Made by a program: the position numbers and the translations under genes. DNA of 64,000 bases from Planctomycetota bacterium (lineage in GTDB: Bacteria > Planctomycetota > SZUA-567 > H5-PLA8), in assembly GCA_023150555.1 (NCBI GenBank), contig JAKLKQ010000003.1:124001-188000 (forward strand), written 5' to 3'. Shown piece after piece: positions 8,787 to 17,624 of this stretch (its first letter is position 1; every line of letters starts with the position of its first letter). The notes beneath the pieces are model-generated. The model was not told the DNA's origin. It saw only the letters and a list, made by a program, of their open reading frames with translations, and did no database searches.

Positions 8787-8821
8787 CGCACCCGGACCGA
8801 CTCGAGGCAGAGGACCACCCC

Positions 8822-11713
8822 ATGAACGCGTTTTCGAACCCTTGTCGCCCGGGCGCCCTGCTGCTGGCGCTCGCCTGCCTGCCGGCCGTGCTCTGCGCCG
8901 GCGAGGCCGAACAGCTCGCCGCGGACATCCTCAAGGCCGGCGCCGCGGACAAGGGCCTGTGCGTGCACGCAGGTACGACCGACGGCGCGCTGGAAGCGGC
9001 GCTGGCCAAAGCCAGCGGCTTTTACGTGCAGGGCGGCGCGGCCGACGCCAAGGCCGTCCAGCCCGCCGCGCAGGCGCTCTTTGCCGCAGGCGTGTCGGAA
9101 CACGCGTCGGTGGTCTGGTTCGAGGCGCCCGACGTGCTGCCGTACGCCGACAACCTGGTGAACCTCGTCGTCGTCGATGCCTGGGGCCAGGCGCGCGTGC
9201 CCGCGGAGGAGATCCTGCGCGTGCTGGCGCCGGGCGGCCGCGCGGTGGTGGGCAGCGACGGCAGCCCCACGGCGGTGAACGGCCTCGACGCGAAGCTGAA
9301 GGCGTTGGGCGTGGCCGACTGCAAGCCGCTGGGGCGCAAGGGCTGGGTGTCGTTCACCAAGCCGGCCAACGCGAAACACGGCGTCTGGACCCATATGTTC
9401 AGCGACGCGGGGCTGACCTACACCAACGACGACCAGGAGGCCGGACCGTTCGAGGAACTGCGCTGGGTCGGCGCGCCGCGCTGGGGCTCGCTCTACAACA
9501 CCTACGCAGCCCGTGTCACCGCCGGCGGCCGCATCTACTATAAGGAGCACCGACGCTCCCCGGCCGGCCACCAGTCGTGGCTGATCGCGCGCGACGCCTA
9601 CAACGGCTTCGAGCTCTGGCGCATCCCCGCCGGCGCCGAGTGGGCCAAGACCTTCGACCACACCGACGCGACGCTGTGCTGCGACGAGGAGAACGTGTAC
9701 CTCGTCGAGGACAACACGCTGGTCGCGCGCGAGGGCGCCAGCGGCAAGAAACTGCGCGTCTATCCCGCCGGCTTTACGCCCAAGATGGTCACCTGCGACG
9801 GCGACGTGCTGATCGCCAGCACGACCGGACGCGCCGCGGGCCTGGACAAGCGCGCCGGCCGCGTGATCTGGACCCGAGCTTGCATGTACCATCCGGCCGT
9901 CGAAGGCGGAATGGCGGTGGTGGCGAGCAAAACCGACCTCGAGGCCCTGAACGCGCGCACCGGCGCCAGCGCATGGAATGCGCCGCTGGGCCCGCTTCCC
10001 GCCAAAGCCACGCCGGAGACGAGCGTCAAGGGCGGCACCGTGTACGTGACCATGAGGATCCCCTACGGCAAGGGTCCGCAGCAAATCGTGGCCTACGACC
10101 TCAAGAACGGCAACAAGCGCTGGGACCAGGCCTTCCCGGTGAACTACGGGATCCTGCCCTACGCCAACGACCTGTGGCTGCTGACGCGCGAAAACGGGAA
10201 AAAGGTGGACAACCTGTCCGCAACCGTCGTCGACCCGGTGAGCGGCACCAAGAGACAGGAATTCACCGCTAAGGGCGGCGTAGGGGGCCATTGCTTCCCG
10301 GCCAAGGGCTGCGCGAACTTTCTTCTCTACAGCAGTTCGTGGTATCTGGACATGGCGTCCAACGCCTCCACGGACCCGCAGACGGTGCGCTCGCCCTGCC
10401 GCCTGGGCCAGATTCCGGCCAACGGCCTGACCTACTACTTGCCGCACCACTGCGACTGCAAGGTCTCGCTGCGCGGCTTCCTGGCCATGGCGCGACGCGG
10501 CGCACGCGCGTGGAGCGCCGACAGCGACCGCAACCGCGCCCCTCAGCCGGTGCGCTCGGGTTCTGCGCGCGGCGCCGCCGACCAGCCCGGCGACTGGCCG
10601 GTCTACCGCCACGACGCGCAGCGCAGCAACGGCACGCCGGCCGCCCTGCCGGCCAAACTGAAGGCGCTGTGGTCGGCCGAAGGCGGCGGTGGGAAGATGA
10701 CCCAGGCGACCAGCGCCTACGGCCTGGTCGTGGTCGCCGAGACCGAACGCCACCGCGTCGTCGCGCGGGAAGCCGCCACGGGCAAGGAACGCTGGAGCTT
10801 CTGCGCCGACGGGCGCATCGAGTTCGCGCCGTCCCTGCACCGCGGGCTGTGCCTGTTCGGCACCGGAGGCGGCACGGTCTACGCGCTGGATGCGGCCAGC
10901 GGCGCGGAGGTCTGGCGGTTGCGCGCGGCCCCCGCGCAGAAGTACATCGGCGAGGAGAACCAGTTTGCGTCAGCGTGGCCGATCACCGGCGGCGTGCTGC
11001 CCATCAACGGCATCCTCTACTTCACCTGCGGGCGCGCGCCGCGCGTCGACGGAGGCACGCGCCTGTTCGCCGTGGAAGCGGCCAGCGGCGCGGTGCGCTG
11101 GTGCGAAGCCGGCGATACCGCCGCCGACCTGTTCGTCAGCGACGACGAAGCGCTGTTCCACTGCCGGGCGCCGCTGAACATCGCCAACGGCAAGCGTTTC
11201 CCGATTAACTACAAGGCCAAAGGGAACGTACTGACGACCACGCAGTATCTCTCCGCCGTCGCCATCGCCGACTACGTGGCCTGCGTCGAGCCCGGCCCCG
11301 CCGACAAGAAGCACATTGCCCTCTCCGACGGCCGCATCAAGGGCGAGGCGATCGCCTTCAACGACCAGTTCAGCGTGGCCGGCTGGCGCTACGTGCCCGG
11401 CACTCCCGGCTGGCAGCAGCGCCAGGGCCAGAGTTTCATGTACGTCATGGGCAGCTGGACGTGGCGGCACGAGGACATCAAGATGCAGCTGGTTGCGGTG
11501 ATGCTGGCCGGCGAGAACGCCTTCGCCGCGGCGACGCCCATCGGCCGCGATCCGAAGGTGAAGTCCGAGTTGTGGGTGCTTAACGGAGCCGATGGCGCCA
11601 AGACGCAGGTCCTGCCGCTGGAAGGGCGCCCGGTCTACGACGGCCTCAGCGCGGCCGGCGGGCGGCTGTTCGTGACCACCGAGGACGGGCGGCTGCTCTG
11701 CTTCGGGGAGTAA
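8822..11713 (+). CDS. Secreted PQQ-type beta-propeller protein with methyltransferase-like N-terminal domain
   Basis: The start is the ATG at 8822, which begins a clear signal peptide (GALLLALACLPAVLCAG); the longer in-frame reading overlaps the regulator gene. The mature 963-residue protein has two parts. Residues about 30-170 look like a degenerate class I methyltransferase fold, with LPYADNLVNLVVV and EEILRVLAPGGRAVV matching the Methyltransf_11 motifs, but the glycine-rich SAM loop is poorly conserved. The rest is a chain of PQQ-like/BamB-type blades, with a second propeller opening at DWPVYRHDAQRSN. It is probably periplasmic or on the cell surface. It follows the GntR/LacI regulator by 35 bp and meets the Wza-like gene tail-to-tail with no gap. 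Enzymatic activity is not established. Confidence 0.8.
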   Translation: MNAFSNPCRPGALLLALACLPAVLCAGEAEQLAADILKAGAADKGLCVHAGTTDGALEAALAKASGFYVQGGAADAKAVQPAAQALFAAGVSEHASVVWFEAPDVLPYADNLVNLVVVDAWGQARVPAEEILRVLAPGGRAVVGSDGSPTAVNGLDAKLKALGVADCKPLGRKGWVSFTKPANAKHGVWTHMFSDAGLTYTNDDQEAGPFEELRWVGAPRWGSLYNTYAARVTAGGRIYYKEHRRSPAGHQSWLIARDAYNGFELWRIPAGAEWAKTFDHTDATLCCDEENVYLVEDNTLVAREGASGKKLRVYPAGFTPKMVTCDGDVLIASTTGRAAGLDKRAGRVIWTRACMYHPAVEGGMAVVASKTDLEALNARTGASAWNAPLGPLPAKATPETSVKGGTVYVTMRIPYGKGPQQIVAYDLKNGNKRWDQAFPVNYGILPYANDLWLLTRENGKKVDNLSATVVDPVSGTKRQEFTAKGGVGGHCFPAKGCANFLLYSSSWYLDMASNASTDPQTVRSPCRLGQIPANGLTYYLPHHCDCKVSLRGFLAMARRGARAWSADSDRNRAPQPVRSGSARGAADQPGDWPVYRHDAQRSNGTPAALPAKLKALWSAEGGGGKMTQATSAYGLVVVAETERHRVVAREAATGKERWSFCADGRIEFAPSLHRGLCLFGTGGGTVYALDAASGAEVWRLRAAPAQKYIGEENQFASAWPITGGVLPINGILYFTCGRAPRVDGGTRLFAVEAASGAVRWCEAGDTAADLFVSDDEALFHCRAPLNIANGKRFPINYKAKGNVLTTTQYLSAVAIADYVACVEPGPADKKHIALSDGRIKGEAIAFNDQFSVAGWRYVPGTPGWQQRQGQSFMYVMGSWTWRHEDIKMQLVAVMLAGENAFAAATPIGRDPKVKSELWVLNGADGAKTQVLPLEGRPVYDGLSAAGGRLFVTTEDGRLLCFGE

Positions 11714-12877
11714 TCAGAAGCCCTTCGGCACGAAGACCACGTCGCCGGGCGAAAGCGGCGGGTCCTGGCTCGCGTCGGACTTCTTCGTGTCGGTCATCTC
11801 GTCCAGGTCCACGACGCGCACGCCGCTGCGGGAGATCACCCGCACGCTGGACTTCTTCGCGAAATCCGCGAAGCTGCCCGCCAGCGCCACGGCCTTCATC
11901 ACGGTCAGCGGCGCGCCGCTGTCGGAATAGTAGACGCCGCCCTTGTTCACGGCGCCCAGCACGTACACGCCTTCGCCCTGCGGGATGAAGAGCGAGTCTC
12001 CCTGCTTGAGCACCACGTCTTTTTCCGTCAGGCCCTGGCCCATCACCTCGGCCAGGTCCACCGCGATGACCTCGGGCGCGCCCTTGCCGTCGGCGGCCGG
12101 GCGAATCACTTTCGCAAGCTTGCCCTGCGCGCCCTGCGCCATGCCTCTCGCCAGAGTGATGGCCTGCGAGGCGGTAAACGGGATGTTGGTCGCGGCGCCG
12201 GCGAGTGTCCGCCGCGTGTAGAAGCCGGGTTCCTTCACGCCGCCCAGCACGTACACGCCCAGCCCGCGCGGAACGTAAACGGCGTCGCCGGCGTGCAGGG
12301 GCATGTCCTGCTCGGAGCCGCGCCCTTCCATGGCCGCTTGCAGGTTGACGACCAGTTCCTCGCCCTTGCCTTCGCCCGGACGCCGGTCGATGCGCACGCC
12401 CGAGGGATCCGCGTCGTCGCTCAAGCCCCCCGCCATCGCGATGGCGCGGCTGACGGTCATCTGCTGCTGCGTCGTCCAGTCGATGGCCTTGGGATCCCGC
12501 ACCGCGCCGTGGATGTAGGCACGCAGCGAAGCGTACTCCCTGATCGAGAGCGAGACCTGGGGATCGAGGAGCTTGGCCTGCTTCATCAGGCCTTCGCGCA
12601 CCTCCGCCGTGATCTCTTCCAGCGAGCGGCCGGCGCCCTTCACCCGGCCCACCAGCGGCACCGACAGGTCGCCGTTGGGCGCCACGCGTAGCTCGAGGTT
12701 GAAGTCCGGGGCCTTGTAGACCCACAGCGCCAGCAGGTCGCCCGGGCGCACCCGGTAACTGGCTTCGTTCGCCCGCGGCGGGTCTTCCGCGCCCGCCGCC
12801 CGGCCCGGAGCCGCCACCAGGCCAAGTGCCAGGGCCACCACGAGCACGACAGCGTTCCGAATGGCGTGAAGTCTCAT
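11714..12877 (-). CDS. Polysaccharide export protein, Wza-like with SLBB domains
   Basis: The 387-residue protein starts at the ATG at 12877, preceded by AGAGGATC; the longer frame to 13075 is antisense to the next gene. A signal peptide (NAVVLVVALALGLVAAPGRAAG) leads to a Poly_export domain (about 40-130: YRVRPGDLLALWVYKAPDF and DGDLSVPLVGRV-like text). Repeated SLBB-type modules follow, each with an XVYVLGXV core (GVYVLGGVKEPG, GVYVLGAVNKGG), ending in LSPGDVVFVPKGF. Wza-type proteins form the outer-membrane or periplasmic channel for capsule or exopolysaccharide and partner with a Wzc protein, here at 5193-7388. There is no lipobox, so it may not be a lipoprotein. The outer-membrane barrel gene lies 34 bp upstream, suggesting an operon. 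Confidence 0.88.
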   Translation of the reverse strand: MRLHAIRNAVVLVVALALGLVAAPGRAAGAEDPPRANEASYRVRPGDLLALWVYKAPDFNLELRVAPNGDLSVPLVGRVKGAGRSLEEITAEVREGLMKQAKLLDPQVSLSIREYASLRAYIHGAVRDPKAIDWTTQQQMTVSRAIAMAGGLSDDADPSGVRIDRRPGEGKGEELVVNLQAAMEGRGSEQDMPLHAGDAVYVPRGLGVYVLGGVKEPGFYTRRTLAGAATNIPFTASQAITLARGMAQGAQGKLAKVIRPAADGKGAPEVIAVDLAEVMGQGLTEKDVVLKQGDSLFIPQGEGVYVLGAVNKGGVYYSDSGAPLTVMKAVALAGSFADFAKKSSVRVISRSGVRVVDLDEMTDTKKSDASQDPPLSPGDVVFVPKGF

Positions 12878-12911
12878 GCTCACGATCCTCTGAATCCGCA
12901 GTGCAGCCAGC

Positions 12912-14177
12912 TTACCACAAGAGGATGCCGCCCAAGGTGACGGTATTGCGGTAGTAGTCGGTGTCGGTGTCGCTGTCGATATCGTCGCGGTTGTCGTAGT
13001 TCCACCGCAGGAAGAACGACGTGCCGCGCTTGAAGTGATAGACTGTGCGCAGGTTGACGCTGTAGGTCTTGGCATCCGGCCCCTTGGCGCGGTTGTAGAA
13101 GCCGTGCGAGAGCGCCAGGCGCGTCTTCAGCCGATCCATCCAGCGGTGCTCCACGGCCACCGTGACGGAAGTATCGTCGCTGTAGTCCGCCAGGGTGGAC
13201 TCGCGCACGCCCTTGCCGAACTCGAACTGCACCGAGGTGCGTTCGGGCCGCGCGTCCCATTTCAACGATGCGCGCGCCAGCAGATGGTCGCTGGCCGTCT
13301 CGGCTTCTTCTGGGCGCAGGCTTCGCGAACGCTTGCGCAGTCGGAGGTGCTCGCTGCCGACGGCCGCGCTCCATCCCACGCTCGGCCCCCACGACCCCTG
13401 CGCGCCCACCAGCAGGATCTGCTGGTTCTGGTCGGTGCGGCGGACCAGGTTGCCGTCCAGGTCGCCGTCGTAGTCCAGGCGCCGGTACTCTCCGCGCCCG
13501 AAGAGCGAGATGCTGTGCGTAAGCTTGTAGTTGATGGTCGCGGTGCCGATGTCCTTGGTGTTGTCCAGGTCGTGGTTCTCGTCCTTGGGCCAGCGCCGCA
13601 TCTCCTTGATGTACCCGAAGGAGAAGTCGATGCGCTCGAAGCGCGCCCCCGCCGTGATGCTGGCATCGTTGGCCCAGCGAATCAACTGGTCGGTGATTTC
13701 GATGTCGCCCACCTGCTGCAGGTAGGCGTAGCGGTCGCGGAACTCGAAGAAGTAGCGCTCGTAGTCGAGCTTCAGCTGCGCGTCGCCCAGCTGCTCGTGG
13801 CCGTTGAAGTTGTCCTGGTCCGCGTAGAAGAAGATCTTCGACTGCCAGTCGAGCTTGAAGCTGTGGTTGCGCCCGAACGGGCAATTGATGTTTACGCCGG
13901 GCACCACGTCCAGACGGAAATCGTCGACCCGCTTGCGATTCGCGTAGAACAGGTTGTCGGTGTACTCGCCGTCCACCGCGAGGTACGGGTGGAACTCCCA
14001 TTGGCGCCAGCGCAAGTCGGTGCCGCCGGCCACCACTTCCTCGCCGGCGATATTTATCTCGGGAATCGTCTCCGCGCGCGCGCCGAAAGCGGACGCCAGG
14101 GCCAGCAGACCAGCCGCGAGCGCACACAGCATTCCCCGCGAGCCGCGTAAGCTCCTTGGGCGTAGGGTGTTAAGCAC
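12912..14177 (-). CDS. Outer-membrane beta-barrel protein linked to polysaccharide export
   Basis: The 421-residue protein has an N-terminal signal sequence (MLCALAAGLLALASAFGARA) and then alternating aromatic/polar strands that read as an outer-membrane barrel. Examples are HPYLAVDGEYTDNLFYANR, LDYERYFFEFRDRYAYL and a final strand ending in LGGILLW, aromatic at the C-terminus as in many barrels. The EYTDNLFY start is typical of barrels in exopolysaccharide loci. The frame begins with GTG at 14177 behind CGGAG; an internal ATG at 14132 is an alternative. It precedes the Wza-like gene on the same strand and may help secrete or anchor the polymer. Confidence 0.72.
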   Translation of the reverse strand: MLNTLRPRSLRGSRGMLCALAAGLLALASAFGARAETIPEINIAGEEVVAGGTDLRWRQWEFHPYLAVDGEYTDNLFYANRKRVDDFRLDVVPGVNINCPFGRNHSFKLDWQSKIFFYADQDNFNGHEQLGDAQLKLDYERYFFEFRDRYAYLQQVGDIEITDQLIRWANDASITAGARFERIDFSFGYIKEMRRWPKDENHDLDNTKDIGTATINYKLTHSISLFGRGEYRRLDYDGDLDGNLVRRTDQNQQILLVGAQGSWGPSVGWSAAVGSEHLRLRKRSRSLRPEEAETASDHLLARASLKWDARPERTSVQFEFGKGVRESTLADYSDDTSVTVAVEHRWMDRLKTRLALSHGFYNRAKGPDAKTYSVNLRTVYHFKRGTSFFLRWNYDNRDDIDSDTDTDYYRNTVTLGGILLW

Positions 14178-14230
14178 GCGACGGCTCCGAGACTTGAAGC
14201 GGGCATGCCGCGCCCCCGCGCGGATCCCAT

Positions 14231-14252
14231 AACTCTTTTGTTTAAAAGAGTT
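14231..14252. promoter_or_regulatory. Perfect 9-bp inverted repeat upstream of the barrel gene
   Basis: AACTCTTTT (14231-14239) and AAAAGAGTT (14244-14252) form a perfect stem with a 4-nt loop, in an AT-rich gap between the HEAT/DUF4388 gene and the barrel gene, both leftward. There is no following T-run, so an operator fits better than a terminator. Confidence 0.4.
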
Positions 14253-14333
14253 TACAAAAATTCAGGCACGCTCTACGTTAATTAATATGACCCGGGGGTC
14301 AAGTCGTTTCTACGAACATTATTGCGGGGATGC

Positions 14334-17156
14334 TCAGCCGGACCAGCCATCGTCGCCTCCGGTCGCGTCGGCGCCCATGACCGGCGCGACGCGTCCGGCC
14401 AGCGTGTCGCCCAGCTGCTTGATCGGAATCGCCAGCGGCCAGTGGCGCGCGTCGATGTCCGGAACGAACTCGTAGGTGCCGTCGGCCAGCGCTGCAGCGG
14501 CCTGCAGTGCCGGGTAGCCGATTAGCCCCACGTGCAGCGCGTCGACGACCATGCCCTTGGCGATGAAGACGCGGCTTTCGCCCAGCGACGTCTTGATCAG
14601 CACCATCCCGTGCTTCGCCTCGTGGGCCGTGACCACCCGCTCGAGGTTGTACTGCGCGAGGCTGCCCTTCGGCGGCACAGCCCCCGCCGCCGCCGCGGAC
14701 ATCGTCGAACCGGCCGCCGGAACGTTCTCCGCCGAGGCGCTCGAACGGCGCGCCCCGGGTTCGGCGTCGAAGGCGAAATGGCTGGCGCGCCGCCCCTTGT
14801 GCGCCGCGCGTGCAGGCACGGCGTCGACGGCCACGGGCGCGACCGGCGGAACCAGCTTCGGCGCGTCCTTGACCAGGCCGTTGCTGACGGCAACGGCGGT
14901 GCGCGCGATCTCCGCGTCCTTGTCCTGCTTCAGCGGCTTGAGCAGTTCGGCTACCGCCGGATCGGCGTGTTGCGGCCCCAGGGCCTTGATCGCGGCCAGG
15001 CGCACGGGCTTGGCAACCGCCGCGTCGTGCTTGCCCCGCGCCAGGAAGCCAGTCAGGCCGCCCTGGGGATGGGCCTGCACCAGCGGCGCCAACAGCGAGA
15101 CGATCTGCGGATTGAGCGTGGCGGACAACAGCTTCACGACCTCGAGTTGCGTGGGCTCGCCCAGGACCTCGCCGCCCGTCCGGCGCAGCAGCGCGGCGAC
15201 TTCGGCCAGATGGTTCTCGCCGCCCCACGCGCAGAGCACGCTCGCCAAAGCCAGCGCGCGCGTCTCGTCGTGCTCCGCGCGCAGCGCGCCCATCAGGGCC
15301 TCTTCGGCGATCGCGTCCTTGCGGCGGAAGCACTTCTCGATGGCGTACTGCCGGATCTCCGGCGCGTCGTGGCGCAGCAGGGCGCCGACGCGTTCGGCGA
15401 AGACATGATCGGTGAGGAGGTCCTCGCAGGCCACCAGCAAGCGCAGCGCAGCGCCGCCTTCCGGCTGCGCGCCCAGTTCCTTCAGGACCGGCGCCACCGC
15501 CTGCGGGCCCAGTTCGGACGCCGCGGCGATCAGGGCCTTCATGCGCGCGACGCGCCCGCAGGCCAGGACCGTCTTGGCCAGGTGCGGGTACACCGCCGCG
15601 CCCAGGGAGACGAGCATCGCCTGGCTGGGCAGCTTGGCTTCGGGGCGGTCGACGCAGGCGTTCAGCAGCGCGGCGACGAAGACGTCGTCGCCCAGCGCGG
15701 CCAGCGCGTCGCGCGCCATGCCCTGCGCCTCCCTGCCCAGGACATGGTCCTCGCTGAGCGCGAAGGCGTGCAGCGCGTCGAGGTCGGCGCGAGCGCGTTC
15801 GTAGTTGCCCATGCGGTACTCGGCCTTCACCCGCGCGCTCAAATACTCGAGCAGCCGCTGCAGGATGGCGGCGTCGGTCTCGTGCTGCGCGACCTCAGCG
15901 AGGAAATCTTCGAGCAACTCGTGGAAGGCGAACGGGTCGGCGGCGTAGCGTTCGGCCAGGTCCAGCAGTTTCGAGACCGCCTCGCGCCGCAGCGTCGTCT
16001 GGGGCAGCTTCGCGGCCTGGCTGAAGCGATCCAGCACCCCGATGAACATGTCGCGGTTCTCCTTGCCGCGATAATACGCCAGCAGCGCCTCGACTTCGGC
16101 GTAGCCCTTCGGTTCCACCAGCAGCGCGAAGGGCAGCTGGAAGAGCCACTGCGCGCGCGCATCGGGGTCGTCACCGGCCGGCCGCTGCAGATAGCCGGCC
16201 ATCCACGGAGGCGCCAGCGGGTGCAGGACGGGATCCAGGTCCGCCACCAGCACCGGCCAGCACTCGGGGCGCTGCTCGTACGGCGCCAGCAGCGCGGCCA
16301 TCAACTCGCCTGCCGCGCCGGATGCGGCCGCCGCGTCGGCGCCGCCGTTGAGCAACCCCATCAGGCGGGCCAGGGCCTTGATGCAGCCGGCGTCGCGATG
16401 CGGGTCGGCGCGCCACTGCGCCACTTCCTTCGGGACGGGATGGTTGGGATCGAACAGCGCCGCCTGAAGGATGTCCTGGACCAGCGCGGGATCCTTCGTG
16501 AGCAGTTCCTCGGCCATGCTCGACTGCAGCTGCGCGCGCGCCTCGGTGTCCTCCACACTGGAAAGCGAATCGACCAGCGCGTCGACGCCGCGCACCAGGT
16601 TGCGCGCGCCTGGCGCGACGCCCGGCACGCCGCCGCCACCGCCCAGATTGTTGGCCTGCGCCTCGCCGACGGCGACGTAGATGACCTCGTTGACGGTGAT
16701 GTGCTGGATGCCCCTAGCCCGCAACCGCGCGTTGATCTCCTTGCCGTCGGTGCTGCCGAGTTTATTGTGCGCAAGGTCCTGCATGAATTGCGCGAGTTCG
16801 TCGGCGGCCAGGGTCGCCTGGAAGTGCACGCCGCGCAGGCTGGTCTCGTGCAGCGTGCGCTCCAGCCCGCGCACGGCCAACTCGGCGTTCTGCGGCAGCG
16901 TCAGGCGCTCGCCGTTCACCAGCGTCTCGCCGCCCTCGATGCTCAGGCGGATGTCGCCGGCGTAGGCCAGCGCCGGCGCCCACGCGGCCATCACTTCGCC
17001 GGCGATGCGCTGGTACTGGGGCGTGGAGATCTGGTAGAGCTTGGCCTGGCTGATGCCGCCGCGCAGCTGGATCAAGGACTGGGTGAACAGCTGAAGGAAC
17101 GACGGATCGTTGAGCTTGGAAGCGCCGGCCGAAGTAGCGGGAGCACGGGCAGCCAT
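14334..17156 (-). CDS. Large cytoplasmic HEAT-repeat protein with C-terminal DUF4388 domain
   Basis: The protein is 940 residues with no signal peptide. The ATG at 17156 follows a G-rich GGGGGGCAAG site. The N-terminal third (SFLQLFTQSLIQLRGG, then LVNGERLTL) resembles the opening of many uncharacterised signalling proteins. The middle (about 250-760) is a helical, HEAT-like repeat array with many Ala/Leu helices, including APEIRQYAIEKCFRRKDAIAEEALMGAL-like units. The last 110 residues (SLAQYNLERVVTAHEAKHGM, then GESRVFIAKGMVVDAL) look like DUF4388/PATAN, also found in the FHA protein at 40615-41487. DUF4388 proteins are linked to gliding, polysaccharide and type IV pilus signalling. Position next to the export genes suggests a regulatory scaffold, but this is inference. 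Confidence 0.7.
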   Translation of the reverse strand: MAARAPATSAGASKLNDPSFLQLFTQSLIQLRGGISQAKLYQISTPQYQRIAGEVMAAWAPALAYAGDIRLSIEGGETLVNGERLTLPQNAELAVRGLERTLHETSLRGVHFQATLAADELAQFMQDLAHNKLGSTDGKEINARLRARGIQHITVNEVIYVAVGEAQANNLGGGGGVPGVAPGARNLVRGVDALVDSLSSVEDTEARAQLQSSMAEELLTKDPALVQDILQAALFDPNHPVPKEVAQWRADPHRDAGCIKALARLMGLLNGGADAAAASGAAGELMAALLAPYEQRPECWPVLVADLDPVLHPLAPPWMAGYLQRPAGDDPDARAQWLFQLPFALLVEPKGYAEVEALLAYYRGKENRDMFIGVLDRFSQAAKLPQTTLRREAVSKLLDLAERYAADPFAFHELLEDFLAEVAQHETDAAILQRLLEYLSARVKAEYRMGNYERARADLDALHAFALSEDHVLGREAQGMARDALAALGDDVFVAALLNACVDRPEAKLPSQAMLVSLGAAVYPHLAKTVLACGRVARMKALIAAASELGPQAVAPVLKELGAQPEGGAALRLLVACEDLLTDHVFAERVGALLRHDAPEIRQYAIEKCFRRKDAIAEEALMGALRAEHDETRALALASVLCAWGGENHLAEVAALLRRTGGEVLGEPTQLEVVKLLSATLNPQIVSLLAPLVQAHPQGGLTGFLARGKHDAAVAKPVRLAAIKALGPQHADPAVAELLKPLKQDKDAEIARTAVAVSNGLVKDAPKLVPPVAPVAVDAVPARAAHKGRRASHFAFDAEPGARRSSASAENVPAAGSTMSAAAAGAVPPKGSLAQYNLERVVTAHEAKHGMVLIKTSLGESRVFIAKGMVVDALHVGLIGYPALQAAAALADGTYEFVPDIDARHWPLAIPIKQLGDTLAGRVAPVMGADATGGDDGWSG

Positions 17157-17624
17157 AGCTTGCCCCCCAGCTTACGGCGAAGGTTTTCGCACCGTTCTGT
17201 TCGCGTCCGGCCTCACCAATGATGTGCGCCTGCAACCCCCGCCTCTACAACACTATACCCCAGAAACCCCGTATCGCGAACCGGACCGCGTGCATTTATT
17301 TTAAGCAATAAACCTAAGCAATAGCTAACACGCGCGCAGCGGAATTGCACACCTGCATGGCGTAGGCTTCCCTGCTGGCCACCGGACGAAGCAGGTCTGC
17401 CCCTGCCTCCTGGTGCCGAATTTATCGAACAATTGGAACGGAAATTTCTAGACATTTCGTGCCTTGCCTGATTTTCCGCGCCCGCCGAGGGGAACTTTCG
17501 CCGGACCGGGCCGGTTCGGACCACTCGCGCCGTCCCGCGAGAGGGATTGGAAATGCCTCTTAGCCGCTCCACGGAGAATGGAGTACCATGTCCCCGCATT
17601 CGGCAAATCCAGGGAGGCGTATTG
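17157..17624. other. Divergent intergenic region with short direct repeat
   Basis: These 468 bp lie between the leftward HEAT/DUF4388 gene and the rightward permease gene, and I see no gene. An AT-richer patch holds TAAGCAATA twice (17302-17310 and 17315-17323), 13 bp apart, which could be a regulator-binding site. I looked for a purine riboswitch, given the NCS2 permease downstream, and did not find its conserved core. Confidence 0.4.

Noticed and set aside
8513..8821. N-terminal extension of the PQQ protein upstream of 8822
   Set aside because: It overlaps the regulator gene in another frame; the signal peptide starts at 8822.
14532..17222. 896-codon plus-strand frame
   Set aside because: Antisense shadow of the HEAT/DUF4388 gene; low-complexity Arg/Gln/Val composition.
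17157..17624. Purine-type riboswitch before the NCS2 permease
   Set aside because: No conserved core sequence or pair of kissing loops could be found.
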